64,000 nucleotides of DNA from Osedax fenrisi (lineage: Eukaryota > Annelida > Polychaeta > Sabellida > Siboglinidae), in NCBI GenBank assembly GCA_964019155.1, contig OZ025245.1, positions 6,573,223 through 6,637,222 of the forward strand, given 5' to 3'. How positions within the stretch are numbered: position 1 is the first letter of the stretch; each line of letters opens with the position of its first letter. A model generated the notes under the pieces. The model was given only the letters and a program-made list of their open reading frames with translations, made no database searches and was not told the DNA's origin. Both the position numbers and the translations under genes were made by a program. Below are positions 1 through 11,561 of this stretch, one piece after another.

Positions 1-157
1 TAATTATACTTTTCCATTATAAATATATTTATATAATGTTGGCTAAACTATGTATCATAAACTATATACCATTTCACTAAATTCAACATATATGACTAGT
101 TTATGGGTAATTCGTTATAATTTTGTTAGAATTATTTAAAAAAGTATATAGTTAATA
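1..157. repeat. Long direct repeat, copy 1 (partner at 1029-1178)
   Basis: The first ~157 bases recur at 1029-1178 with near identity; the second copy lacks about 8 bases in the middle. The spacing is about 1.03 kb. What follows differs: copy 1 runs into AT-rich DNA with a C-rich patch near 175-215, copy 2 into a TAG repeat. It could be a dispersed repeat or the edge of a tandem duplication that starts left of the window. No reading frame is seen in it. Confidence 0.9.
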
Positions 158-393
158 TATAGTTATCATCGCCCAAAACCCCCCTCGTGATATCAACCAA
201 AATACCCTCATCGCATATACTATTGTTATGTTATCTTTATTCTATTATATAATTAATATTTTTAATTGATTTTTATTTCATTTTATGTAGAATATTTAGT
301 AGTTTAATATAATAAAAAAATTATCATAAAAATGTTATTAATTGTTTTGTAATTTACCATTAACATATTACATATTTATACCATTACATATTT

Positions 394-606
394 CTCTAGA
401 TTATCTCAAGTTTATAACTCAAGAACTTCTCATCACATATGTCTCTAGATTATCTCAAGTTTATAACTCAAGAACTTCTCATCACATATTTCTCTAGATT
501 ATCTCAAGTTTATAACTCAAGAACTTCTCATCACATATGTCTCTAGATTATCTCAAGTTTATAACTCAAGAACTTCTCATCACATATTTCTCTAGATTAT
601 CTCGAG
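394..606. repeat. 49-bp minisatellite, about 4.3 copies
   Basis: The unit begins CTCTAGATTATCTCAAG and recurs at 394, 443, 492, 541 and 590, exactly 49 bases apart. Copies alternate between CATATG and CATATT at the junction, so the array was probably extended as a 98-bp dimer. It runs directly into a short TAG run at 607-630. Confidence 0.95.
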
Positions 607-1028
607 TTGTAGTAGTAGTAGTAGTAGTAATTTAATATCACATACTATATATTCATTTAATTAATACTATTTAATAAATTATATATGAAAATACTATTTA
701 ATAAATCACTTGTGAATGTATTATTATTTATGAAATATTTCAAAATCAATTAATTATATACTATTCCAGTATATATTAATGTATTATTAAATAAATACTA
801 GAAAAATAGTTAATATATTAATTTATAATTTAAGAACAATTTATAAAGCTATTTTTGTAATCTTATTTTTTAAATTTATAAATTATGTATTAATTTAATG
901 TATTATTAAATAACTAAAACATATTATATATATAAATAGTTTAATATATTAATTTATATATATACATAAATAATTACAAATCATTAATCCTGTGATTAAT
1001 TCTCTGGTTAACAGTGTACAATATAACA

Positions 1029-1178
1029 TAATTATACTTTTCCATTATAAATATATTTATATAATGTTGGCTAAACTATGTATCATATACCATTTCACTA
1101 AATTCAACATATATGACTAGTTTATGGGTAATTCGTTATAATTTTGTTAGAATTATTTAAAAAAGTATATAGTTAATA
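1029..1178. repeat. Long direct repeat, copy 2
   Basis: This is the partner of the repeat at 1-157. It ends at AGTATATAGTTAATA and is followed at once by a TAG/TAA trinucleotide run. Confidence 0.9.
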
Positions 1179-1203
1179 GTAGTAATAGTAGTAGTAATAA
1201 TAA

Positions 1204-1235
<32 letters not shown>
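1174..1235. repeat. TAG/TAA trinucleotide microsatellite
   Basis: An imperfect run of TAG with interspersed TAA that becomes pure TAG at its right end. It is one of four TAG tracts in the first 5.5 kb (607-630, here, 2876-3103 and 5265-5427). Confidence 0.9.
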
Positions 1236-2870
1236 TAAATAAATGATCGGCTCTCATTAAAACCATGGATGCCTTAACATGAGAGCGACTTCGAGGGACA
1301 TTAGAGCCATATTGTTATAAGTGAAAACTTCATCTAAGTTCCTGGATGGGATGAAAGAACTCCACCAAAATAAAATAACAATATATATATACATAAATAT
1401 ATTATGAGCTTGACTTAAAAAGCTAAATATAACTTATATTAACATACATAATTATTATTCAGTGAATATTCTATATTATTATTTACATTTTAATAGGGCA
1501 TACATGAAGAATTATAAAGAATATCTGCTATATTATTGTGAGAAAGGATGATGATCTATATTATATAATACTATAATTGATATACCTTTCATATAGTGAT
1601 ATCATTTCTGATATATTGCCGGGGAAATATCAATTAATATATAACAATATAAATTAACTGAATAAAATATGTATTATTTAATTTATTCATCTTTATTCTT
1701 ATCAATATACACACTGTTGCGCACACAAACACATTAAAATATAGAATATTACAATTACTTGCTTAATATTATATTTAAAAGCAGATTTCTTAGATACACA
1801 AAACTAATGTTATAAATAAACGATAATTAAATAGTATAATATTATTAGTTATAACTACTATAGTAGTAATCAATCGGATCTCAATTAGTGTACTGCATAA
1901 TAATATAAGGTAAACATTGTAATAATACCCGTATGTAGAAATATGTCGTATTTGAAGTACTATGATGACTGTAGTATTGCGGGAAACAATTTGTTTTCAA
2001 ATGGGTTTGAAACATTCACATTTTCATAGGTAATTTAAAGATCACAAATCATTAATTATAAATATTAGTATATCAATTTATTACATTACTGACATGTAAT
2101 TTAGGTAGGTTTATGGTAAACATTCAAAGAAAGTTAGTACCCTGTTCTAACATTCAACCCACTCAGATAGAGATTGAATAGATACAGTATTTTTACTTTA
2201 GAATATTATTAGAAATGTTAGTTATTTTAGGATTGATTTTATAGAATTAGGCAAATCTATAGATGATATTATATTTTAATAAATTATAGTAATACAAAAA
2301 TAAACTTTATTCAGAAATACCTCTATATTAACCAGTAATGCCAGTCTGATAATAAGTATGTTTATTAAAACTTGTAGATTAATAATATTGGTTATCTAGA
2401 TATCTATATTCTTAGAGAATTGTATAGATTTTGATAGATATATTATACTATATACTATAGTATATATAACAATATACTACAATATATTAAACTATAATTT
2501 AAATGTAAAGCATTCATTTTATCACTACTTAATACATATAACCTACATGATTATTAGGTACAATATTTCAGCAACAATTATTATTAAATTCAATAGAAAA
2601 AATTGAATAATATTTATTACATTATCATTTAATTTTGATTTTAATTTATAAGTAATAAAATGAGTTCCTAAAATACATAAATAATTCTAAATCATGACTA
2701 ATCATTATTAAAACACATTATTTATTACTATTATTTGTGTGCCATATACCCATATATATATATATATATGAATGATTAAATTAGCACAACAAATTATGAA
2801 TAAAAAGACTTTATAAGATTTTATTAGAAACAAAAATAAAATTAATAAACAGTAAAAGTATACTACTATA
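1236..2870. other. AT-rich stretch, no gene seen
   Basis: About 1.6 kb of AT-rich DNA with short AT runs (for example near 2750-2770) and no coding-like frame on either strand. A slightly less AT-rich patch at 1236-1375 has no clear frame. Nothing else stands out. Confidence 0.6.
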
Positions 2871-2875
2871 GTATG

Positions 2876-2876
2876 T

Positions 2877-2913
<37 letters not shown>

Positions 2914-3103
2914 TAATAGTAATAGTAGTAGTAATAGTAATAGTAATAGTAATAGTAATAGTAATAGTAATAGTAATAGTAATAGTAATAGTAATAGTAA
3001 TAGTAATAGTAATAGTAATAGTAATAGTAATAGTAATAGTAATAGTAATAGTAATAGTAATAGTAATAGTAATAGTAATAGTAGTAGTAGTAGTAGTAGT
3101 AAA
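2876..3103. repeat. TAG and TAGTAA hexamer microsatellite (~228 bp)
   Basis: A short TAG run is followed by a long, almost perfect run of the hexamer AGTAAT (2917-3078) and then TAG again. All open frames across it (poly-Ser/Asn or poly-Ile/Val) are artefacts of the repeat. Confidence 0.97.
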
Positions 3104-3228
3104 AGTATGTATATAACTTGTATAGTAAAAGTAGAACGAAAGGGGGGATTAATAAATAATACTTACAGATAAATATACAACTCTGCCAGACATCGCTGCA
3201 GGGGTCGGGTTGTGTTAATAATACTAGA

Positions 3229-3333
3229 TCAACATATAGGGGTTATAGTTATTGAGTCGTGTGTCACTGTTGAAGATAGGCAAAGGCCAGCGGATAAAGC
3301 TTCTACTATTGCTGAGGCATACCCCTTCGATGA
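3229..3333 (-). other. Coding-like open frame of unknown family
   Basis: A GC-elevated island at 3180-3540 breaks the AT-rich background. On the minus strand this segment stays open for about 34 codons (starting SSKGYASAIVEALSAG) and ends at a TGA. It lies just downstream of the candidate last exon at 3365-3503 but in no clear continuation of it. I do not recognise it. It could be another exon, a 3' UTR or chance. Confidence 0.25.
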
Positions 3334-3364
3334 TAATAATGCATAATTAATACATTGAAGTATG

Positions 3365-3503
3365 TTAATGTTGGATACATCCTTCACATGCGAGGAGGAG
3401 GAGGAATGTATCCACTACATACAAAGACAATAGACTAGCACCCCGGTCATGGTCAACGAGAAGGAAATATTCTGCGCCCAAGGTGACCTTCAGAAATAGA
3501 CGC
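3365..3503 (-). CDS. Candidate terminal exon of the MOLO1/TPM-like gene
   Basis: A good acceptor (pyrimidine-rich, TTTCACAG) precedes a 139-bp open segment that ends at TAA. One base then RLFLKVTLGAEYF gives the phase needed to complete the split codon left by the exon at 6778-6905 (AC plus G gives Thr). The last third is hydrophobic (TFLLLLA), which could be a membrane anchor or a GPI signal, as expected at the C-terminus of proteins with a secreted TPM-like domain. Support is phase, splice signal and composition only; the sequence itself is not a recognisable part of the domain. Confidence 0.35.
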
Positions 3504-4190
3504 CTGTGAAACGAGAACAATGAATTAACTGACGTATATATCAAATTGGGGCATGTGCTTGATCTTTCAATAAATAATACTCGACGAATAATAAATCTAG
3601 TTATCTAGTAATATAGATTGTGTATAAAACATTTTCATAAAAAAAGAATTATAATAGTTAATGTTGTAAATATATTTTTTAATTTCACGAAATTCAATAA
3701 AAAAATTTTTTTCTATACATTTTCATACTAGTTTATTATTTTGAATTCTCGGTCAATATAAATGAACAGAACATTGTAACGATGTCTCTATAGATAACAA
3801 ATAATCTTAATATGAACAATGTAAATTTCCTTTGTAGATACAAAATTAAATAATATTTAGATATTTTATAATATAAAACTATATAGTGGGTTATATGTTA
3901 TATTGTAATATTATTAGTTTCATTATTAATGTATATTGTTTGAAACAATTTGTTTCACAATTTTGTAATGTATATTATTTGTTATAACATTCTTATTTTA
4001 ATTCATTCAATGATACTATCATTAATAAAAGAGTCAAGCGGAAGTTAATCAAATCCGACAAATACAAATATGAAGTGACGATGGTTTAAAATTACTGTCG
4101 TCTTCATTAGATAATATAAATAATAGACGTAATAAATTCTCTATTGTTGGAGATTACATGTCATCGATGCTGGCAAGATGAGAGAGGGGC

Positions 4191-4514
4191 GTGATGTCTA
4201 CCTCGGTAGACTACATAAGGGACGTCTACAAGCTGTACACCGACATGTTGCGCGATACGGAACACTTACGAGACCACGCCCTCTTTCAGCGTGAAGATGT
4301 TGTCTCTATAGGGGAGGAGATGAAGAAGAAAGCGAACGAAGTGGAAAAGGATATTGGAAAAGGAAGGAAGGAAAAGGAGACAATGAATTCCTTCAATTGA
4401 AAGCCTGAAAAAGAAACAACATATTTTAAGATTCAACAGATGATTGTAGATGAGAGAGCTTTAAAAATTGTTTTACCTAGTTCAAATGTCACTGACAGCA
4501 AAAATAAAATTTAA
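4191..4514 (+). pseudogene. Coding-like relic of unknown family, copy 1
   Basis: From an ATG at 4191 the frame stays open to a TGA at 4398-4400 and, in the same frame, continues open to a TAA at 4512. Composition is far less AT-rich than its surroundings. The product would be charged and helical, with KLYTDMLRDTEHLRDH near residue 14 and a Lys/Glu-rich coiled-coil-like stretch (EEMKKKANEVEKDIGKG), then KIVLPSSN after the stop. A related segment lies 400 bases downstream, so this looks like one of two tandem copies of an exon. I do not recognise the family. The in-frame TGA suggests decay, although a short real exon ending there is possible. Confidence 0.4.
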
Positions 4515-4556
4515 ATTGAAAAATCCAAAGGTTTGATTAATTATAAGTGTATTTCA

Positions 4557-5260
4557 GGGACGATATGTATTGTACAGTTGTTTATACAGCTGATATTGAT
4601 ATCATTAAGTTGTATACGGAAATGCTCAGAAATCATAGAGATATATATGGTTTGAAAAATAATCTAATAGACCGAAGAAATGAGGAAAACTGATAAAAAA
4701 GATGACTTAACCCTGCATATGACTGATGCGAAAAAACTAATGATAATCTCGAAGATGTCAGGAAAACAATGGATAACATATAGGACAGCTATAGTAAGCA
4801 AACAGATTCAAAAGTTGTATTGCCTATGGATGAAGCTAAAAAAGCCATGAAAAAGTATATGAAGAGTCAAGTCTGCAGAGTTCGTGTGGGAAGTTGTACT
4901 GAGGAGATCTATCAAAGATGCAATGATGAAACTCAACGCCCCTCCACTACAGTAGAAGAACTGTACAAGAGTTCTCTCGTAGACGGATACAGGCAGCTAC
5001 CATTACTAACATAGTTCTCACTAAGAGTGCTACACCTAGTCTGCGATCAATAGATGGATTTGAATAATGAACAACATGGACCCTCTGAATGTCATGATAT
5101 AAGAACATATATTAGAAGATGTGAGACTTGTAGTAAGGCGAAAGAGTTAGTTACGAAGTATAGGGTAAAAATTTGTTTAAAAACGACCTGGGAAAAGACT
5201 CTCATCCTCCTAAGGAAAGTGAATATGATGTATATGACATGTACACAATATTTTCTATTA
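4557..5260 (+). pseudogene. Coding-like relic of unknown family, copy 2
   Basis: This segment repeats the order of motifs in the 4191-4514 relic: IIKLYTEMLRNH near 4600, then a Glu/Lys/Asp-rich stretch with a frame change and stops (near 4690-4790), then KVVLPMDEAKKAMKKYMK at about 4813-4866. The last frame runs to a TAG at 5012. Further open pieces follow (5054-5260), ending at the TAG microsatellite. Several frameshifts and stops break it, so it is a pseudogene or an exon cluster with unseen introns. Family unknown. Confidence 0.4.
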
Positions 5261-5264
5261 TAGA

Positions 5265-5427
<163 letters not shown>

Positions 5428-6340
5428 ATATTTAAATTACATTTATTCTTGGTAGAATAACTCAAATTGGTTAATAATGATATTATAACTATATTGTAAT
5501 ACAAAAATTAGTTTAGTAATCTTATAATATACATATTTGAATATTAGCATAACATTTTAATTAGTTATAAATTGAAGAAAATGATGACGTTTTCTCTTTT
5601 GCAATGACCGATGAAAATGTTAATTAAATTTGTTAAATTTGTCCTAGCAAATAATAATAATTTATATATTGTTTTTAATATAAAATATTTATATATATAA
5701 AATGCTTTGTTATTTTCCTTAGTCGTGCATTTCTAGAATGTTTAGAAATTTGAGGCATTATGAAAATATAACGGACTTTGCGTTACGAAATTATATGATA
5801 AATTATATTTATCAAGTGCATGATATGTTCCAACAACCCATTGGCTAGACATTTAACCAATAATTTAAATGTTTAAAATGTAGCGACTTCTATACTTATT
5901 ATAATAGTTTTTATATTTTAAATTCGTAGTTATTTCATAGAAATTATAACAAAAATGTAAACTAATTATATGAATTTTTTGTACATAGAAATTAGCAAAA
6001 ATTATAATGAAATATTTTACAAGTTCGTTTTTATAAATGCTTATTTATGGCACTTTTATTCATCCTGCAATATACCATTTTAAAGGGAATTAATCAAAGT
6101 TTATGATCATCAGATAATAAATATTTTAATAAATAATATTTTATTTTCAAAATCTATCTGTTGGTCCTTAAATATAATGATAGGTATGATCTACTTATCA
6201 GCTAAAGAAAGCAATATGTTTCTATAGCAAATGTAGCCGTATAATATAGTAGAGTTAATCGAGTGTTGTGACATGTGACATGTGCATGTCACTACAGTTA
6301 GGTAAACAATAGTGTGATGCTGTAATAATATTGTACTATT
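5428..6340. other. AT-rich stretch with one perfect hairpin
   Basis: No coding-like frame is seen. At 6275-6292 there is a perfect inverted repeat GTGACATG-TG-CATGTCAC. Otherwise this is ordinary AT-rich DNA. Confidence 0.55.
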
Positions 6341-6344
6341 ATTA

Positions 6345-6762
6345 TTATTATCCTAAGATGATATTATCATTGCGTGCATAGCTAAGGATTGTCCTAGGTC
6401 GATATTAACATTGCGTGGATAGCTAAGGATTGTCCTAGGATGATATTAACATTGCGTGGATAGCTAAGGATTGTCCTAGGACGATATTAACATTGCGTGG
6501 ATAGCTAAGGATTGTCCTAGGACGATATTAACATTGCGTGGATAGCTAAGGATTATCCTAGGACGATATTAACATTGCGTGGATAGCTAAGGAATATCCT
6601 AGGACGATATTATCATTGCGTGCATAGCTAAGAATTGTTCTAGGATGATATTAACATTGCGTGGAAAGCTAAGGATTATCCTAAGATGATATTAACATTG
6701 CGTGGATAGCTAAGGATTGTCCTAAGATGATATTAACATTGCGTGGAAAGCTAAGGATAATA
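6345..6762. repeat. 41-bp minisatellite, about 10 copies
   Basis: The unit contains ATTGCGTGGATAGCTAAGG and TCCTAGGACGATATTAAC. Copies differ at a few positions (GGAT or GAAT, GTGGA or GTGCA). The array ends about 15 bases from the 5' splice site of the exon at 6778-6905, so on the minus strand it fills the start of the downstream intron. Confidence 0.95.
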
Positions 6763-6777
6763 GATAGACTGACTAAC

Positions 6778-6905
6778 GTGTAATCATTGATCATACGGTC
6801 GATGCGATCAGATCTGGTTATGTTGTGGCCCATGTCGCTGAACACATCATACACTAGGTCTGGGGAGAGGAGACGAGCTGCGGAGTTACCCACGCTAGTG
6901 TAGAA
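6778..6905 (-). CDS. MOLO1/TPM-like exon 7 (YTSVG block)
   Basis: The acceptor CCACCCTCATGCAG precedes TTC in phase 0 and the donor is TACAC|GTTAGT, leaving two bases. The 42 codons are fully open. They begin FYTSVGNSAARLLSPD and run through an amphipathic helix to RMINDY. In TPM/MOLO1 domains the block 'YTSVG..A..L' follows the 'C.ND..I...S' strand, and the preceding exon supplies exactly that strand in phase. The acceptor's pyrimidine tract is supplied by the C-rich strand of the minisatellite at 6911-7697. No lesion is seen in this exon. Confidence 0.65.
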
Positions 6906-6910
6906 CTGCA

Positions 6911-7697
6911 TGAGGGTGGGGCTTAGTTAGGGAGAGTGGGGATTATTTAGGGGGAATGGGGCTTAGTTAGGGGGAGTAGGGCTTAGTTAGGGAGAGTAGG
7001 GCTTAGTTAGTGGGAGTGGGGCTTAGTTAGGGGGGGGTGGGGATTATTTAGGGGAGTGGGGCTTAGTTAGGGGGGTGGGGCTTAGGTAGGGGGAGTGGGG
7101 CTTAATTAGGGGGAGTGGGGCTTAGTTAGGGAGAGTAGGGCTTAGTTAGTGGGAGTGGGGCTTAGTTAGGGGGAGGTGGGGATTATTTAGGGGAGTGGGG
7201 CTTAGTTAGGGGGGTGGGGCTTAGTTAGGGGGAGTGGGGCTTAATTAGGGGGAGTGGGGCTTAGTTAGGAGGAGTGGGGCTTAATTAGGGGGAGTGGGGC
7301 TTAGTTAGGGGGCGTAGGGCTTAGTTAGGGGGAGTTGGACTTAATTAGGGGGAGTGGGGCTTAGTTAGGGGGAATGGGACTTAATTAGGGGGAGTGGGGC
7401 TTAATTAGGGGGAGTGGGGCTTAATTAGGGGGAGTGGGGAATAGTTAGGGGGAGTGGGACTTAATTAGGGGGAGTGGGGGTTAGTTAGGGGGAGTGGGAC
7501 TTAGTTAGGGAGAGTGGGGCTTAGTTAGGGGGAGTAGGGCTTAATTAAGGGGAGTGGGGCTTAATTAAGGGGAGTGGGGCTTAGTTAGGGTGAGTGGGGC
7601 TTAGTTAGGGAGAGTGGGGCTTAGTTAGGGGGAGTGGGGCTTAGTTAGGGGGAGTGGGGCTTAGTTAGGGGGAGTAGGGCTTAATTAGGGGGAGCAG
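6911..7697. repeat. 20-bp G-rich minisatellite, ~39 copies, G-quadruplex prone
   Basis: The unit is GGGGCTTAGTTAGGGGGAGT with point variants and small length changes. The plus strand has nearly all the G, with two G runs of 3-7 per unit, so it could form G-quadruplexes when single-stranded. On the minus strand each unit carries a CTAAC and a C-rich run, which look like a branch point and polypyrimidine tract. The array abuts the 3' splice site of the exon at 6778-6905. The TTAGGGGG core resembles telomeric DNA but the 20-bp period is not telomeric. Confidence 0.97.
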
Positions 7698-7904
7698 AAT
7701 TCATATTTAAATATTCTGAAATATAATACAGGTCTTATATAAATAAAACTTCAATATTAAATGGTTACATCATATATAATCTTATAATATATGATGTATA
7801 TAAACGATAAATAATATTAAATGATCAATATAGCCCGACAAACAATTAGTACTGCACAGCTACCTTATTTGTAACAATCGGCCTATCTATTATACATGTA
7901 AGCA

Positions 7905-8165
7905 GGGACAAATACGAAGACTACAAAACGAATTTTCTGCATCCTGCTAAGGACGAATAAGGACTAAAAAACGAATTTTCTGCATCCTGCTAAGGATAAA
8001 TAAGGACTGAATAACGGACATTCTGAATACTGGTAAGGATAAATAAGGACAAAATAACGGAATTTCTGAATACTGGTAAGGATAAATAAGGACAATATAA
8101 AGGATTTTTTAATCCTGGTATAGACAAATAAGGGTCATATAAAGTATTTTCTATTCCTATATATA
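7905..8165. repeat. ~53-bp degenerate minisatellite, about 5 copies
   Basis: The unit contains AAGGATAAATAAGGAC followed by an ACGGAATTTCTGAATACTGG-like part. Copies are diverged in their second half, older on the left and right than in the middle. The open frame on the minus strand across it is a repeat artefact. Confidence 0.85.
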
Positions 8166-9120
8166 ATAACCCAGAATTCAACTTACATCAAAAACTTAAG
8201 TTCAAAATTTAAGTTCAACTTAAGTCAACGGTAACTAATTAACTTAAGTTCAACTTAAGTTCTAAACTAAATTCTAAATTCAATAATAATAACATTTTAA
8301 TATGTACACTTTAATCAATATTCAATTGATATATATTCAATATTGAGCAATTAGTTCAACATAATTTCCAATTATATTATCAATATAATTACGATTAAAA
8401 TTGTAGTTCAATGTGTCAATTTAATGAGATTATGATAATTTTGAAAAATACATAGGATTACTTAAATAATTTTAGTTTTTAGAATAATATTTTATTTATT
8501 AAAAGCAGTATATTAACTTAAATATAAAAGTAAAATTATAATTAATAATTAATTTGCATAAATAAAAATTAAATCAATATATTAAAATAATTAAAAGGTA
8601 TATGTTATTCTTTCTATATTAAAACAAGTATATATATACTTATTAATAATTAATAAACAGATAAATAAACAGTAACATATTATTCTACTGAGCAAGGTAT
8701 ATAAAGGACACAAAAAGTAAAGTTCAGCATTCTATTTATAGCTATACAAATGTTACTGTGATGTTACTGTAGATGTCCTGCTCAGTAACATATTATACTA
8801 CTGAGCAGGGTATATAAAGGACATAAAAAGTAAAGTTCTGCATAGTTATTTGGTCTACATTTTTAACACTACTCTAGGCACCCTTTACAGTAGTATCACA
8901 GTACATTTATACTGTTCAGTGTGTTATAAGGATAAATAAGTATATTAAAACGTAATTTATGCATGCAATTGTTTGTCGGGAGATGTATTACATGTATTGC
9001 ATTGATGGAATAGGATCTATAGTAAGAGTAATGTAATAACAACGTTTAATTATCAATATCTGAATATTTATAAATGAGGAATTTAGATTAATTTAGAAAT
9101 TAAATATTAATTACATTAAT
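8166..9120. other. AT-rich stretch with short direct and inverted repeats
   Basis: At 8190-8275 there are several AACTTAAGTTC-type repeats. At 8672-8738 and 8781-8846 a segment with ACTGAGCA(A/G)GGTATATAAAGGACA is duplicated. Between them GTCCTGCTCAGTAACAT forms an inverted partner, so the block could fold. No coding-like frame is seen. Confidence 0.6.
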
Positions 9121-9173
9121 ATAATAGTTTCTCCCTATCTGAGAACATCTCCTCACTAGATGGCAGTTCTAAC

Positions 9174-9306
9174 TGTATTACTAGACTGCAGGTAGACTAT
9201 CAGTAAGTCATTATCGCAGGTGCCCAATGTTCACTGTTTCAGTAGATCGGAGGAGAATGTCACCAACTCTTCAAATTGTCTTGCAGTTAGCATGGATTTA
9301 TCTTCT
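9174..9306 (-). pseudogene. MOLO1/TPM-like exon 6 with in-frame TGA at a Trp site
   Basis: The acceptor CACTACCTTACAG is followed by one base that completes the split codon of the 12110-12191 exon, then 44 codons to a phase-0 donor ACA|GTTAGA. It reads EDKSMLTARQFEELV...LLKQ, a TGA at 9231-9233, then TLGTCDNDLLIVYLQSSNT. In the family this helix is followed by Trp, then 'lG.C.ND.LI' and a beta strand, so TGA sits where TGG is expected. The frame is otherwise intact on both sides of the stop. A G-to-A nonsense change is the simplest reading. The 25-bp minisatellite at 9315-9557 abuts the acceptor. Confidence 0.6.
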
Positions 9307-9314
9307 CTGTAAGG

Positions 9315-9557
9315 TAGTGATGTCAAGGTTAGTATGAGCTAGTGATGTCAAGGTTAGTATGATCTAGTGATGTCAAGGTTTAGTATGAGCTAGTGATGTC
9401 AAGGTTAGTATGAGCTAGTGATGTCAAGGTTAGTGTGAGCTAGTGATGTCAAGGTTTAGTATGAGCTAGTGATGTCAAGGTTAGTATGAGCTAGTGATGT
9501 CAAGGTTTAGTATGAGCTAGTGATGTCAAGGTTAGTATGAGCTAGTGATGTCAAGGT
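9315..9557. repeat. 25/26-bp minisatellite, ~10 copies, built from a branch-point sequence
   Basis: The unit TAGTGATGTCAAGGTTAGTATGAGC recurs with 25- or 26-base spacing. On the minus strand most units contain TACTAAC or a one-base variant, a strong branch-point consensus, and the array stops at the 3' splice site of the exon at 9174-9306. It looks like an expansion of that intron's own branch-point region. Confidence 0.95.
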
Positions 9558-11420
9558 GCATAATATAGTAATTTCAAAATACTGGCTTAATTTGTTATTA
9601 TATCATAAATGCTGGTTTAAGGGCATACAGCAGTTGATAAATCAGCGAAAATCATAAAAATAATTTAAAAATTTGTATTCAATATTATTAATTTAATATA
9701 TGTTATTTGTTATCTGTCAAAATATTATAATTGAAAACGGCCTAAATATACCATAAAAAGCATATTTTATAACACACCTTTTAAAATAAATAACGTTGGT
9801 TTATAATTTATTTGAAATCTACATGAATAATTTTATAATAATGCCCACATTTTATTTTATAACATTTTTATACTTGTATATTGTCGATTTACAAAATTTA
9901 AAAATCCAATTGTCTATCTTTATGTATTCTATATTATTATCATTGTAAACATATGTCATGTGATATTATACACCAATAGAAAGCTAATAAACAGACGCTA
10001 TATATTTTGTATTTCCTTTACATCATTTTACCTTTATTTCAACTTATATTTATATTTACATCATTAGTATTAGAAAATAGTTATTTGTATACCATTATTA
10101 GCCTTTATATTCGATTTTTAGTTGAGTTTATTTTATTTATAATTTTGTTTTCAAATTATATTTCTACGTATATTTTCATTTATTTATATTACTTTATATT
10201 ACTTACATTTTGTTATAGTTAGTAGTATTTCAATATATATTTATTAGTTATTATTAGTATTAGTTTTAATTTATAATATTAGAATTTATATTAGAGTTAT
10301 AGTTGTATTTATAATATTTATAATTTATCACTATTTTTTACATTCATTTCAGTACTATTCACATATACATATAGTTATTAGTATTTATATATTTATTAAT
10401 AATTATTAGTTATATTTAATTGTATTGGATATCATTTATATTTTATTTATATTGTTTGTTTTTTTTATAAAAATGGTAAGATCGAAGAGGAAATCACATA
10501 TGCGCAACATGGTTGAAGCTATTTATTAAAATTATGTATTCAGTGTATTTTACAATTTATAATTATTTATTGAATTTATACATCTATATATATTATTTTA
10601 TAAATCATACAACACTATTATTGCTTTATTTTATCATAATATATAAACTATAGATAATAACATATTTTAATTCTATATACATAAACTGTATGCTTTATTT
10701 TATAATAGTGATTTTTACTTAGTAAAAAATTTTTTTACTTTAGATGCGTTTTACTCAGAATCAATATTTTCTACTACCTAGGTGAATATAAATGTATGTT
10801 TAGAACAATCTAGCATAGGTATCCTAACAATTTTTTTTGCTATATGTAAATGGTATATGAATAAATAAAAATAAGTTCTTACATTTTTGTAATTATTATT
10901 GAAAAGAGACAATATTGGTATAAATTAAAAAAAATAATGGTTTAAATAAATTAGACATAATAAATAATATATTTATACATGAAATAAATAATATTTTAAA
11001 AAAATACAAACTTTAAATTGTAGCAGTATATATATTGTATACAATACAAAAATAATTAGTTAAATTCATTGAATAGTTTTACCTAAACATAGATTTTAAT
11101 GGATTTTTGTATTTCCTATCTCTTAACATGTAAATGCGTGAAATGGTGTGCGCATTGCCGTATGCCCTTACTTTGTTAATAACACATAAATGTAGTGTGT
11201 ATTAGCAAGGGTTTACACTATATCTACTATTAATGAGGTAATTAGGTGAAGGTTTATTAAATAGGACTCAAATAGGCTTTCGCAGTACTTTGATTGTGCA
11301 TTATAACTTAATTCATTATGCATTATACAAAATTCATAATGCATTATAAATTAAACAATATGATATGAACAAATAATGTAAATAAATAAATAATACATGT
11401 AAACAAAACATAAAATAATA
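9558..11420. other. AT-rich intronic DNA, no convincing gene
   Basis: If the minus-strand gene model is right this lies inside the intron between exons 5 and 6. An 18-codon frame on the plus strand at 10473-10529 starts in a good context (AAAATGG) with a basic peptide MVRSKRKSHMRNM, but it is too short to call. The open frame at 10007-10222 is only Ile/Leu/Tyr/Phe from AT-rich sequence. Confidence 0.5.
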
Positions 11421-11423
11421 GGT

Positions 11424-11463
11424 AATGTGTGTGTGTGTGTGTGTGTATTTGTGTGTGTGTGTA
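11424..11463. repeat. GT dinucleotide microsatellite
   Basis: About 40 bases of GT broken once by TATTTGTG. Confidence 0.95.
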
Positions 11464-11561
11464 ATACATAGGACTTCCTACTATGCAGACACTAAGGGTG
11501 AGTTGTTGGTCAAGCACAGGTGGTCATGAAACTTCTATTTACTGCATGTACAAATCAAACT

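Noticed and set aside
2873..3172. Open frames coding poly-Ser/Asn and poly-Ile/Val
   Set aside because: They are produced entirely by the TAG and AGTAAT microsatellite; the same holds for the poly-Val and poly-Thr frames at 5173-5504.
6911..7697. Interstitial telomere
   Set aside because: TTAGGGGG occurs in each unit but the unit is 20 bases with CTTAG and GAGT; there is no TTAGGG run.
7990..8181. 63-codon minus-strand frame with repeated motifs
   Set aside because: It is the translation of the ~53-bp minisatellite.
10007..10222. 71-codon hydrophobic open frame
   Set aside because: Only AT-codon residues, no splice or start context, inside an AT-rich intron.
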